Both the position numbers and the translations under genes were made by a program. DNA of 64,000 nucleotides, taken from positions 248,001 to 312,000 of the forward strand of contig CALVPT010000001.1 of NCBI GenBank assembly GCA_944354125.1, in the 5' to 3' direction. Source of the DNA: an uncultured Clostridia bacterium (GTDB taxonomy: Bacteria > Bacillota > Clostridia > Christensenellales > Borkfalkiaceae). Of this stretch, positions 26,529-38,470 are shown in pieces (position 1 is the first letter of the stretch; the number at the start of each line of letters is the position of its first letter). Under the pieces are notes generated by a model that made no database searches, was not told the origin of the DNA, and saw only the letters and a list, made by a program, of their open reading frames with translations.

Positions 26529-26557
26529 TTGACAATACAATTTTTTACTGCTATAAT
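26529..26557 (+). promoter_or_regulatory. Consensus promoter of the metK riboswitch transcript
   Basis: TTGACA (26529-26534), 17-base spacer, TATAAT (26552-26557) with extended TGC. It is divergent from the radical SAM promoter, and the two -35 boxes are 15 bases apart. Confidence 0.88.
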
Positions 26558-26565
26558 TTCTGCCG

Positions 26566-26697
26566 TAACCTATAGAGAGTGTGCGAGAGAACGGCTCTGC
26601 GACCACACAGCAACCTGCATGGCAAGGTGCTAAGACCGTACCGATGGGTAGAAATATTTTGTTGAAACCCGTTCGGAAGCCGAGCGGTATTTTTTTT
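26566..26697 (+). ncRNA. SAM-I (S-box) riboswitch with terminator, controlling metK
   Basis: The conserved core CAGCAACC followed by GCAAGGTGCTAAGACC is that of the S-box. P1 is formed by ACCTAT (26568-26573) with ATGGGT (26644-26649). The P2 region uses GTGTG and CACAC. Downstream, CCGTTCGG (26669-26676) pairs with CCGAGCGG (26680-26687), followed by eight T: an intrinsic terminator. CGATGGGT at the P1 3' side can pair with ACCCGTTCG to form the antiterminator. SAM binding should therefore stop metK-comF transcription. The P2 loop differs from the commonest sequence, so a close subclass is possible. Confidence 0.88.
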
Positions 26698-26726
26698 GGG
26701 TTAAAAAACTTTTAAAAGGTATTGAT

Positions 26727-27896
26727 ATGAGAAAATTTTTTACAAGCGAAAGCGTTACCGAGGGGCATCCCGACAAGGTATGCGACAACATTTCCGATGC
26801 AATAGTTGACGCCATCTATGCAAAGGACAGCAACGCGCGCTGCGCGGTAGAGTGCTGCGCGGCATATGACAGACTGCTCATAATGGGCGAAGTCACCACC
26901 ACCGCCGAAGTGGACTATGAGGCAATTGCAAGGCAGACGATTAAGAATATCGGCTATGACTTCGGCTCATTCAGCTATGACAAGTGCAAGATAATAGTCG
27001 CCATACACACCCAGAGCCCCGACATCGCGCTGGGCGTAAACAACTCGCTCGAGAACAAGGCCGGCGCCGAGGACAAGGAAGACGAACTGGGCGCAGGCGA
27101 CCAGGGCATGATGTTCGGCTATGCGTGCAGAGAGACCGAAGAGCTTATGCCCCTCCCCATAACCCTTGCCCACAAGCTGGCAAAGAAGCTGACCGAGGTG
27201 AGGAAGAACGGCACGCTTAAATATCTGCGCCCCGACGGCAAGACGCAGGTGACCGCAGAATATGACGACGGAGTACCCGTGAGAATCGACGCCGTCGTAG
27301 TATCCTCCCAGCATGACGATACGGTTACGCAGGCACAGCTGAATGAGGACATACTCAAATACGTAGTAAAGACGGTCGTTCCCGAAAATCTCCTTGACGA
27401 GAACACCAAGTACTTCGTTAACCCCACGGGCAGATTCCTGATAGGCGGACCCGAGGGCGACAGCGGACTTACGGGCAGAAAGATTATAGTCGACACCTAC
27501 GGCGGCGCGTGCGCGCACGGCGGCGGCGCATTCTCGGGCAAGGACCCCACCAAGGTTGACCGTTCGGCGACGTATATGGCGAGATATATCTGCAAGAATC
27601 TGGTTGCGGCCGGACTTTGCGACAGGGTTGAACTTCAGGTGGCATATGCAATCGGCGTATCCCGTCCCGTTTCGGTATTCATAGACACGTTCGGCACGGG
27701 CAAACTTGCTGACGATAAGATTGCCGACATAGTCGTAAAGGAATTTGACCTCCGCCCCTATTCGATTATAAAAACGCTGAATTTAAGGCGTCCCATCTAC
27801 CTTGAGACCGCCGCTTACGGACACTTCGGAAAGGCTGACCTGCCCTGGGAGAAGTGCGACAGGGTGAACGACCTTAAAAAACACCTTACAAAATGA
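26727..27896 (+). CDS. metK: S-adenosylmethionine synthetase
   Basis: Makes SAM from methionine and ATP. The 389-aa product is of normal length with the HPDK motif near residue 15, [12 protein letters not shown] near residue 124, and the P-loop-like [17 protein letters not shown] near residue 264. It is expressed through the SAM riboswitch just upstream, so it is under feedback control. comF overlaps its stop by four bases (ATGA). Confidence 0.98.
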   Translation: MRKFFTSESVTEGHPDKVCDNISDAIVDAIYAKDSNARCAVECCAAYDRLLIMGEVTTTAEVDYEAIARQTIKNIGYDFGSFSYDKCKIIVAIHTQSPDIALGVNNSLENKAGAEDKEDELGAGDQGMMFGYACRETEELMPLPITLAHKLAKKLTEVRKNGTLKYLRPDGKTQVTAEYDDGVPVRIDAVVVSSQHDDTVTQAQLNEDILKYVVKTVVPENLLDENTKYFVNPTGRFLIGGPEGDSGLTGRKIIVDTYGGACAHGGGAFSGKDPTKVDRSATYMARYICKNLVAAGLCDRVELQVAYAIGVSRPVSVFIDTFGTGKLADDKIADIVVKEFDLRPYSIIKTLNLRRPIYLETAAYGHFGKADLPWEKCDRVNDLKKHLTK

Positions 27897-28600
27897 AGCT
27901 CTTAGAGCGCATAGCCGACATTCTGTTTCCCGAAAGGCTGACCTGCAACATATGCGGCAGGGAGATTTTCGACGGCGGATATCTGTGCGAGGAATGCGCA
28001 AAGACGGTCATATTCAACGACAAGGCTACCTGCCCCGTCTGCGGAAGAGCGACAAGGTATCCCGTTTTATGCCTTGAATGCAAGGACAAAGCTCCGCCAT
28101 ACAAAAAGGCGGTCTCCGCAACCGTATACGACGGCGGCGCGGCAAGACTTATTCTATCGTTCAAGAGCGGTTCTCCCCACCTTAAGCGGTACTTTGCAGA
28201 ACTTATGGAACCAAAGTGCCGACAGCTTGAGGGCGCGGATTCGATATGCTATGTGCCAATGACGGCAAAAGCAAAAAGAAAGCGCGGATACAACCAGTCA
28301 GAAATACTTGCAAAAGAACTTTCCAAGCGACTGCATTTACCTGTAATCAAGGATGCCGTCGTAAAGAAAAGGGAAACCAAGAGCCAGAAAACGCTGTCTT
28401 TTAAGGACAGAGCGCAGAACCTGAAGGGCAGCTTTACTGCCTATAAGGAAAAAGTCAGCGGAAAGAGCATAATCCTTGTCGATGACGTATTGACGACGGG
28501 CGCGACTGCCGAAACCATAACTCGCGAACTATTGAAAAAGGGTGCAAAGTGCGTTTATCTCGCTACCGTCGCCTCTGTCGAGTTCAAGCGACCGCTTTAA
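27893..28600 (+). CDS. comF: ComF-family phosphoribosyltransferase-like protein
   Basis: The 235-aa product has an N-terminal zinc finger with Cys pairs (CNIC, CEEC, CPVC, CLEC) and a C-terminal PRTase fold with the PRPP-binding motif [11 protein letters not shown] near residue 197. [10 protein letters not shown] near residue 132 is typical of ComFC. In transformable Gram-positives the protein takes part in DNA uptake, but no other competence gene is here. Translation is probably coupled to metK through the ATGA overlap, and it is thus also under SAM control. Confidence 0.92.
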   Translation: MKLLERIADILFPERLTCNICGREIFDGGYLCEECAKTVIFNDKATCPVCGRATRYPVLCLECKDKAPPYKKAVSATVYDGGAARLILSFKSGSPHLKRYFAELMEPKCRQLEGADSICYVPMTAKAKRKRGYNQSEILAKELSKRLHLPVIKDAVVKKRETKSQKTLSFKDRAQNLKGSFTAYKEKVSGKSIILVDDVLTTGATAETITRELLKKGAKCVYLATVASVEFKRPL

Positions 28601-28618
28601 AAATTAAAACAAACCATA

Positions 28619-28651
28619 GGGGGCGCGGCATTCGTTGAATGCCGCGCCCCC
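28619..28651. terminator. Bidirectional hairpin terminator between comF and the XRE gene
   Basis: Perfect 15-bp GC-rich stem (28619-28633 with 28637-28651) with a three-base loop. T/A-rich sequence follows on both sides. Confidence 0.75.
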
Positions 28652-28668
28652 ATTATTATATTACACTT

Positions 28669-29097
28669 TTACACTCTGCCGAGGACAAAGTCGACCGAAC
28701 AGTCGAAAAATTTTGCAAGTCTTATGAGGCTTTCAACCGTCGGCTGGGTTTTTCCGTTATGCCAACGGTTGACAGTTTTTTCCGAAAAACCTGTCTGCTT
28801 TTCAAGATAATACTTAGTCACTTTAAAATGGTTGAGCAGGAATGTCAGTTGTTCGGGGAAAGGCGGTCTTTTTCTAAACTCGCCCTCATACAGGCGGTCT
28901 GTAAGCCCGAGAAGATAGTCAGTCGAACATCTGAAATAATCTGCAAGCAATACCAATGTTTCAATATGCGGCAATCCGTCACCGCGCAACAACGTAAGAA
29001 TTGTAGATACGTCAATGCCCGTCGCCGAAGCCAATTGCGCCGTCCTGATTTCAGCTTCGGTCATAAGGTCTTTCAAGTTCTCCGATAAATTCGACAT
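28669..29097 (-). CDS. Transcriptional regulator with two XRE-type helix-turn-helix domains
   Basis: The 142-aa product holds two HTH segments: one at about 15-60 (AQLASATGIDVSTILTLLRG, then LVLLADYFRCSTDYLLG) and a second at about 88-140 (YYLEKQTGFSEKTVNRWHNG, then LIRLAKFFDCSVDFVLG). The YFxCSxDxLLG phrase follows each HTH, so the protein is an internal duplication. I choose the ATG at 29097, seven bases after GGGGA. A longer frame to 29142 would start with TTG. It faces a 67-aa gene across an inverted repeat that is the likely operator. Confidence 0.83.
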   Translation of the reverse strand: MSNLSENLKDLMTEAEIRTAQLASATGIDVSTILTLLRGDGLPHIETLVLLADYFRCSTDYLLGLTDRLYEGEFRKRPPFPEQLTFLLNHFKVTKYYLEKQTGFSEKTVNRWHNGKTQPTVESLIRLAKFFDCSVDFVLGRV

Positions 29098-29141
29098 AAT
29101 TCCCCAAAAGTAGTTTTGTTTCGTCATTTTATTATCGGTCA

Positions 29142-29173
29142 AACTCCCCTTAAATTGTTGATTTAGGGGAGTT
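29142..29173. promoter_or_regulatory. Inverted repeat between the double-XRE gene and the 67-aa gene (likely operator)
   Basis: AACTCCCCTTAAAT (29142-29155) and ATTTAGGGGAGTT (29161-29173) form an inverted repeat with a single extra T and a five-base centre. It overlaps the -35 box of the plus-strand promoter, an ideal place for repression by the adjacent XRE regulator. Confidence 0.7.
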
Positions 29174-29186
29174 GGAACGGTATAAT
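29158..29186 (+). promoter_or_regulatory. Promoter of the 67-aa gene
   Basis: TTGATT (29158-29163), 17-base spacer, TATAAT (29181-29186). The leader of about 55 bases ends with AAGGAG at 29231-29236. Confidence 0.75.
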
Positions 29187-29248
29187 ATAACTACACAAGG
29201 CAGGGCGCCAGCCGAGTGAAAATAATACTTAAGGAGCACATAAATACT

Positions 29249-29452
29249 ATGGCAAAATTTCGCATTAAAAATACCGCAAACGATTATATTATCGATGAAA
29301 AAAGTCTCGCCGAAGAGATAAAAATTGCCCTTTCGGACTACTTTGTCGCGGACATCGGAGCAAACGGGAACGTTCTTTTTATGACCTTTGACAACGGACA
29401 GAAATTCAGAATGACGGTCGATACCGCCGACAGGTTCAAAGGGACAATTTAA
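29249..29452 (+). CDS. Orphan 67-aa protein divergent from the double-XRE regulator
   Basis: I do not recognise this protein. It is soluble with mixed charge, an N-terminal basic stretch (MAKFRIKNT), an acidic helix around residues 17-32, and a beta-rich C-terminal half. There is no signal peptide, Cys or membrane segment. The ATG at 29249 follows AAGGAG by 12 bases. A GTG in frame at 29216 has no ribosome site. A strong promoter overlapped by an inverted repeat precedes it and a 17-bp hairpin follows, so it is a controlled single gene. Confidence 0.7.
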   Translation: MAKFRIKNTANDYIIDEKSLAEEIKIALSDYFVADIGANGNVLFMTFDNGQKFRMTVDTADRFKGTI

Positions 29453-29465
29453 TTCTATCGTACAT

Positions 29466-29509
29466 AAAAAAACCGCCCCGAGCGCGAAACAATTCGCGCT
29501 CGGGGCGGT
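29466..29509. terminator. Strong hairpin terminator between the 67-aa gene and ligA
   Basis: Perfect 17-bp stem (29472-29488 with 29493-29509). On the minus strand it is followed by seven T, making it an excellent ligA-side terminator. On the plus strand the tail is weaker (CTCATTTTG). Confidence 0.85.
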
Positions 29510-29571
29510 GCTCATTTTGTGCAATGACTATTTTATGTGGAAAAAATTTGTCTGCCGATATTTTTATATTA

Positions 29572-33905
<4,334 letters not shown>

Positions 33906-33931
33906 AATGATATGTATATTCTCCGCCCTGT

Positions 33932-33961
33932 ATTATACCACGGGCAGGGCTTTCATAGCAA
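33932..33961 (-). promoter_or_regulatory. Promoter of pcrA-ligA
   Basis: Minus strand TTGCTA (33956-33961), 18-base spacer, TATAAT (33932-33937) with extended TGG. Confidence 0.65.
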
Positions 33962-33975
33962 GGCAATTGCCGCCC

Positions 33976-34350
33976 TTACTGCCCCTCTTTTTCGCGCCTG
34001 TACTTTTCCAGCGCCTCGAGATATTTTGACGACAGCTCCATGGTGTAGCGCTGCTGTTCCTCATAGCTGAGTTTTTCGTACTTTTCCCTGTCGGTCAGTC
34101 TGCCTATCGCGTCCGACACCTCGCCGCAGGTATCCAGAAGCTCCTTGACCTTAAGATAGAACTCGTCCTTTTCCTCGCCCTTTATGACGCTCTTTACGCG
34201 GCTGAGCATATTGCTCCTCACGCGGATTGCATTCTTTCCGCTCTTTTGCGCCTCCTCCGCCGCGCCGTCGACGTCGCGCTTGTACCTCTGCCAGAAATCT
34301 GTCCTTAGCCTCTGTTTAGCCTGTTTTGCCGCCGTCTTAAGATTGTCCAT
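33976..34350 (-). CDS. Small helical protein of unknown function downstream of rpsU
   Basis: I do not recognise this 124-aa protein. It is highly charged (Lys, Glu, Arg), has no Cys or membrane segment, and should be almost all alpha-helix, perhaps coiled coil, with an early basic half and an acidic/basic C-terminal helix ending KYRREKEGQ. The ATG at 34350 has a strong GGGGGTAAG-type site, while the longer frame to 34407 has none. It follows the rpsU terminator in the place where GatB/YqeY often sits, but it does not look like YqeY. Confidence 0.7.
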   Translation of the reverse strand: MDNLKTAAKQAKQRLRTDFWQRYKRDVDGAAEEAQKSGKNAIRVRSNMLSRVKSVIKGEEKDEFYLKVKELLDTCGEVSDAIGRLTDREKYEKLSYEEQQRYTMELSSKYLEALEKYRREKEGQ

Positions 34351-34406
34351 GTACTTACCCCCTGCCGCAGATGCGACAATATATATCATATTACGACAAA
34401 AAATCA

Positions 34407-34445
34407 AAGAAAAAACTCCACCAAAGTTTTATCTTTGGCAGAGTT
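34407..34445 (-). terminator. Intrinsic terminator after rpsU
   Basis: 13-bp stem with two G-T pairs (34433-34445 with 34414-34426), then a T run on the minus strand (34409-34415). Confidence 0.85.
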
Positions 34446-34454
34446 TGCTCTTTC

Positions 34455-34631
34455 TTAGTTCTTGTTTCTCTTTCTTGCAGCTTCGCTCTTCTTGCGTCTC
34501 TTAACAGAAGGGGATTCGTAGAATTCTTTCTTCCTGAGGTCGCCGATGATACCGTCGCGCGAGCACTTTCTCTTGAATCTTCTGAGTGCGCTTTCAACCG
34601 ACTCGTTTTCGCCTACCTTGATTGTCGACAT
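34455..34631 (-). CDS. rpsU: 30S ribosomal protein S21
   Basis: The 58-aa product matches S21 from end to end: [21 protein letters not shown] at the start (written here in part), the [12 protein letters not shown] core, and a basic [10 protein letters not shown] tail. It helps initiation through the anti-Shine-Dalgarno region of 16S rRNA. The start is the ATG at 34631 after GGGGAGG. The frame runs on to 34736, but that part covers the promoter. Confidence 0.97.
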   Translation of the reverse strand: MSTIKVGENESVESALRRFKRKCSRDGIIGDLRKKEFYESPSVKRRKKSEAARKRNKN

Positions 34632-34685
34632 CTTTTCTTTCACCTCCCCTTGTTTAAAATTACGCCGCCTCGCGAACGCTAGAAA

Positions 34686-34715
34686 ATTATAGCAAAACGG
34701 ACGGCGTTTTGTCAA
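34686..34715 (-). promoter_or_regulatory. Promoter of rpsU
   Basis: Minus strand TTGACA (34710-34715), 18-base spacer, TATAAT (34686-34691) with extended TGC. Confidence 0.85.
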
Positions 34716-34773
34716 ATAATTTCGCAACCATTTCAACTAAATTCGCGGCATAAAATTACCCTTTCTCACAAAC

Positions 34774-34818
34774 AAAAAAGACGGCGGGAACGGCGCATTT
34801 TTGCCGAACCCCTCCGCC
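34774..34818 (-). terminator. Intrinsic terminator after the DUF378 gene
   Basis: Interrupted GC-rich stem (outer GGCGG with CCGCC, inner CGGC with GCCG), followed on the minus strand by TCTTTTTT. Confidence 0.7.
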
Positions 34819-34837
34819 TTTTGAAAAGCGACTTATA

Positions 34838-35089
34838 TTACTTCGCGTCTGCCGCTTCGTGCATATCCTCCCTTCTGCCCGAAAGCAAAAGACCTCTGCC
34901 CGTGATCATGGGCGAGATGATGAGCCATACTGCCGCGATTGCGACGAGGATATAGACGATTATGGAGCCCACGCTCCTTGCGCCGCCGAATATCCAGCCG
35001 ACGAGGTTGAAGTCAAATATGCCGAACAGCCCCCAGTTGAGCGCGCCGACAAGTACGATGATGTAACTGAGTAAGTTGACAAAAACCAT
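34838..35089 (-). CDS. DUF378 membrane protein
   Basis: The 83-aa product has two or three hydrophobic segments and the family signature LVGALNWGLFGIFDFNLV near the N-terminus, followed by a second membrane segment (about 40-60) and a hydrophilic tail. DUF378 proteins are small membrane proteins of unknown function found across bacteria. The ribosome site AAAAGGAG is strong. It is a single gene with its own terminator. Confidence 0.9.
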   Translation of the reverse strand: MVFVNLLSYIIVLVGALNWGLFGIFDFNLVGWIFGGARSVGSIIVYILVAIAAVWLIISPMITGRGLLLSGRREDMHEAADAK

Positions 35090-35179
35090 ATTTTAATCTC
35101 CTTTTAGATTGGCAGACGCCTTGCGCGCCGCCTATAATATGATTTTTTGCAACCTTGCGCCGTTTTATGCGGATACGGC

Positions 35180-35734
35180 TTATTTTTCGTAAATCTCTCT
35201 CTTTAAGATGCCGATATAGGGCAGCGAGCGGTACTGCTGGGCATAGTCGAGTCCGTAGCCGATTATGAACTCGTTGCCGACGTCGAAACAGTTGAAATCG
35301 CTGTACATATCGACCTCGCGCCTGGAGGGCTTATTCAAAAGGGTGACAATCTTTACGCTTGCAGCGCCCCTGTCTTCAAGCAACTTTTTCAGAAGCATAA
35401 GCGTTCTGCCGCTGTCGATTATATCCTCGACTATGAGCACGTCCTTGCCCTTGACGTTCGCGCTGATATCCTTTTTGATCTTGAGCGCGCCCGAAGTCGT
35501 TCCGTCGCCGTAGGACGATACCGACATGAAGTCGAACTGTATGTCGTGGTGAAGCTTTCTGACGAGGTCAGCAAAGAACATTACGGCGCCGTTGAGTACG
35601 CATATGGCAATCACGCTGTCGTGCGGCAAGGCCTTGTCTACCTCGGCGGCAACTTCTTCAATCCTCTTCTGAATGGTCTCTTCGCTGAAGAGTATCTTCT
35701 CGCAATCGGGGTGCATTGTCTCTTTAGTATTCAT
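35180..35734 (-). CDS. hpt: Hypoxanthine phosphoribosyltransferase
   Basis: Purine salvage enzyme making IMP and GMP from the free base and PRPP. The 184-aa product has VLNGAVMFFADL near residue 52, the PRPP-binding motif VLIVEDIIDSGRT near residue 97, and the C-terminal IGYGLDY region. The ATG at 35734 follows AGAGGAT. A start eight codons earlier has no ribosome site. It lies 34 bases after tilS on the same strand, the standard Gram-positive tilS-hpt pair. ftsH, which often follows, is not here. Confidence 0.95.
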   Translation of the reverse strand: MNTKETMHPDCEKILFSEETIQKRIEEVAAEVDKALPHDSVIAICVLNGAVMFFADLVRKLHHDIQFDFMSVSSYGDGTTSGALKIKKDISANVKGKDVLIVEDIIDSGRTLMLLKKLLEDRGAASVKIVTLLNKPSRREVDMYSDFNCFDVGNEFIIGYGLDYAQQYRSLPYIGILKREIYEK

Positions 35735-35768
35735 ATTTATCCTCTCATTTCCGCACAATCATGCGCAT

Positions 35769-37091
35769 TTATTTGACCGATGCGTCGCGGCAGATAAAGC
35801 ATGCCGTGCGCTCGGTTTTATCCGTTATCTTTATCCCGTCGGATATCTCGACTCCGCCGACGACAAGAATATTTTTACCGTCTGCAATTAGCGGCAGGCT
35901 GTCCCTATCGTCCTTGGGAATTTTTTTATCGGTCAGAAAGTCGCCAAGAGATTTGGCGCCTCCGCCGAATTTTCTGAAAATGTCGCCGCTCTGCCTGAAA
36001 CGCAATACCGCGCTTTCGGGAATTTTGCCAAGGTCGAATTCGAGCACCTTAACGCGGCCGTTCATCGCCTTTATGATTTTCTCTTTTTCGCCCCTTTGAC
36101 ATATGCAGGCAAGCTCGCCGCCATAGTAATACGGCTGAACTTCGGACAGCGCATCATAAAACGGCAGGGGCAGAGTCTGTCCCATGCTCCTTTCGGGGGA
36201 AATTTTAATTCCGTCGGGACGCTTTACCGCGCATAAGCCCAAAAAGTTGAACGCTTTGCCGTTTTCCGCGCACGAAAGGGCGAAAAGCCTTTCGAACTGG
36301 TCGGCGGTATAATCTTTTTTGCTGAATTTTACGGCGACGACGCTGTGCACGGCGCGCTTGAAAATTACGCGCTCCTTGCAGGGGGCAATCACATATCCTT
36401 CGCGGTCGGGCAATACATAGCTTGCCGCAATGCGGCAAAGATACTCCTCATCCTCGGCGGCGAGGCGCGAAAACCGGTAAATATTTTTTACCGCTCCCGG
36501 GACGGCCTGTTCGAGAAGGGGAATTACGCCGTGTCTTATCCTGTTGCGCGTGTAGTCGTCCGAAAGATTGGTGCTGTCGGTGACGTACGGAATATTGTTA
36601 CGGGCGACATATTCGTCTATCTCTCCGCGCGAAACGCCGATAAGCGGACGGATATATCCGCGCGATGTTGCCGCCTTGATGCCCGTCGCACCTGCAAGCG
36701 AGGAACCCCTGGCTATGTTGAAAAGCACGGTTTCGGCGTTGTCGTTCATATGGTGGGCGGTGGCGATAAAATCGGCTTTACCCTCCCTCAATATTCCGTC
36801 GAAGCAGCTAAGCCGCCAGTTGCGCGCCGACTTTTCGTCGCAAAGATTAAGTCCTTCGGCGCAAAAAAAGTACAGCGGAATGCCGCGCTCTTTACAGAAA
36901 TTCGCGACGAAGGCGCTGTCCCTTGCGCTTTCCTCCCCCCTTATGCAGTGGTCGCAGTTAACGGCAGAGATCGTTATGCCGTATTCTCTGCCCCGTTCCA
37001 GGAGGCAGTGCACAAGCGCCATGCTGTCCTTTCCGCCCGACAGGGCGACACAGATTTTTTTGTCCCTGTAAGGAGTGAGGTCGACTTTCAT
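35769..37091 (-). CDS. tilS: tRNA(Ile)-lysidine synthase
   Basis: Modifies C34 of tRNA-Ile(CAU) to lysidine, essential for reading AUA. The 440-aa product has the N-type ATP pyrophosphatase loop SGGKDS at 18-23, HHMNDNAET near residue 112 and the C-terminal TilS substrate-binding domains (about 230-440). I start at the ATG at 37091. The frame is open to 37160, but that stretch holds the promoter and the malic enzyme terminator. A TATAAT box ends seven bases upstream and no Shine-Dalgarno is present. Confidence 0.94.
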   Translation of the reverse strand: MKVDLTPYRDKKICVALSGGKDSMALVHCLLERGREYGITISAVNCDHCIRGEESARDSAFVANFCKERGIPLYFFCAEGLNLCDEKSARNWRLSCFDGILREGKADFIATAHHMNDNAETVLFNIARGSSLAGATGIKAATSRGYIRPLIGVSRGEIDEYVARNNIPYVTDSTNLSDDYTRNRIRHGVIPLLEQAVPGAVKNIYRFSRLAAEDEEYLCRIAASYVLPDREGYVIAPCKERVIFKRAVHSVVAVKFSKKDYTADQFERLFALSCAENGKAFNFLGLCAVKRPDGIKISPERSMGQTLPLPFYDALSEVQPYYYGGELACICQRGEKEKIIKAMNGRVKVLEFDLGKIPESAVLRFRQSGDIFRKFGGGAKSLGDFLTDKKIPKDDRDSLPLIADGKNILVVGGVEISDGIKITDKTERTACFICRDASVK

Positions 37092-37098
37092 ATTAAAT

Positions 37099-37127
37099 AT
37101 TATAACACCTGAAACGCTTTTAAGCAA
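37099..37127 (-). promoter_or_regulatory. Promoter of tilS-hpt (leaderless arrangement)
   Basis: Minus strand TTGCTT (37122-37127), 17-base spacer, TATAAT (37099-37104) with extended TGT. Seven bases separate it from the ATG. Confidence 0.75.
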
Positions 37128-37151
37128 TAAGACGGAGAGCCTTTCTCCGCC
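37124..37151 (-). terminator. Intrinsic terminator after the malic enzyme gene
   Basis: 8-bp stem with one G-T pair (37144-37151 with 37131-37138), then TTATTG. Its tail overlaps the tilS -35 box. Confidence 0.6.
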
Positions 37152-37161
37152 TTTTTGCATT

Positions 37162-38340
37162 TTATTTTGAATATAGTTTGGATACGCCCGTCTTTATGGC
37201 CGCATCGGCAACCGCCTTTGCCACGCACTCGTGGGCGCGCTTGTCGAAGGCATAGGGCAATATGTAGTCGCGCGACAACTCGTCATCCGTAACGCAGGAT
37301 GCTATGCCGTAGGACGCCGCCATCATCATTTCAAAATTTATCGTAGTTGCACGCACGTCGAGAGCTCCCCTGAAAAGTCCGGGAAATACGAGCACGTTGT
37401 TTATCTGGTTGGGGTTTTCCGACGAGCCCGTGCCGTGAATGAAGGCGCCTGCCTCCTTTGCATCGGCAACGGATATTTCGGGAACGGGATTTGCACAGGT
37501 GAAGAGAATGGGCTTTTCAGCCATGCTCCTGACCATATCCTTAGAAAGGCAATTTGCCGCCGAGACGCCTATGAACACGTCCGCGCCGACTATGGCGTCC
37601 TTCAAAGTCCCCTTTATTCCCCTCGGATTGGTGACCTTGGCAAGCTCCCTCTGCGCGCCGTTGAAGACGTCGCTGTCGGCAATTATGCCGGCCTTGTCAC
37701 AGGCGATTATGTCCTTTACGCCGAAGTGCATCAAAAACTTTGCAATGGATATTCCCGCCGCGCCTGCGCCGTTTATGACTACCTTTACGTCTTCCTTATT
37801 CTTTTCGGCGAGCTTGAGCGAATTTATGAGCGCGGCTGTAACTACTATTGCCGTGCCGTGCTGGTCGTCGTGGAATACGGGGATATCTAGATCCTTTTTA
37901 AGGCGCGTTTCAATCTCGAAACAGCGGGGTGCCGAAATATCTTCGAGGTTTATTCCCCCGAAAGAGCCTGCGAGAAGTTCTATGGTTCTTATGATTTCCT
38001 CCGTATCCTTGGAGCGTATGCAAAGAGGATATGCATCGACATCGCCGAACGCCTTGAAGAGAGCGCACTTGCCCTCCATAACGGGCATGCCTGCCTCGGG
38101 ACCGATATCGCCGAGCCCGAGTATTGCCGTACCGTCGGTTATGACGGGGACGGTATTCCAGCGCCTTGTGAGTTCAAAACTCTTTTCGGGGTCTTTCTGT
38201 ATGGCAAGGCAGGGTTCGGCAACCCCGGGGGTATAGGCAAGCGACAGCTTTTCCCTGCTGTCCACTTCCACCCTGGAAACCATCTCTATCTTGCCTTTCC
38301 ATTCGGCGTGTTTTTTAAGCGATTCTTCTCTGTAATTCAT
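37162..38340 (-). CDS. NAD(P)-dependent malic enzyme
   Basis: Oxidative decarboxylation of malate to pyruvate. The 392-aa product is the short bacterial form. The N-terminal malic domain has AYTPGVAEPC near residue 34 and GDIGPEAGMPVMEGK near residue 75, with FHDDQHGTA near residue 140. The Rossmann domain has VINGAGAAGISI near residue 171. The ATG at 38340 has an AAAGGAG site, while the frame open to 38400 crosses the promoter. Monocistronic. Confidence 0.95.
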   Translation of the reverse strand: MNYREESLKKHAEWKGKIEMVSRVEVDSREKLSLAYTPGVAEPCLAIQKDPEKSFELTRRWNTVPVITDGTAILGLGDIGPEAGMPVMEGKCALFKAFGDVDAYPLCIRSKDTEEIIRTIELLAGSFGGINLEDISAPRCFEIETRLKKDLDIPVFHDDQHGTAIVVTAALINSLKLAEKNKEDVKVVINGAGAAGISIAKFLMHFGVKDIIACDKAGIIADSDVFNGAQRELAKVTNPRGIKGTLKDAIVGADVFIGVSAANCLSKDMVRSMAEKPILFTCANPVPEISVADAKEAGAFIHGTGSSENPNQINNVLVFPGLFRGALDVRATTINFEMMMAASYGIASCVTDDELSRDYILPYAFDKRAHECVAKAVADAAIKTGVSKLYSK

Positions 38341-38367
38341 AGTCTTCTCCTTTAGTACTTCGCCATT

Positions 38368-38397
38368 ATTATACAACCTGAAAGCCTTTAAAGGCAA
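38368..38397 (-). promoter_or_regulatory. Promoter of the malic enzyme gene
   Basis: Minus strand TTGCCT (38392-38397), 18-base spacer, TATAAT (38368-38373). Confidence 0.7.
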
Positions 38398-38419
38398 CAA
38401 TTTTGCCGCAGAATAAATG

Positions 38420-38448
38420 AAAAACAGGTTGCCGAAATGACAACCTGT
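38420..38448 (-). terminator. Intrinsic terminator after the flavolipoprotein gene
   Basis: 8-bp stem ACAGGTTG with CAACCTGT (38441-38448 with 38424-38431), nine-base loop, then TTTTTC on the minus strand. Confidence 0.8.
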
Positions 38449-38470
38449 CTTTGAATTTTTCTTGATTAAA

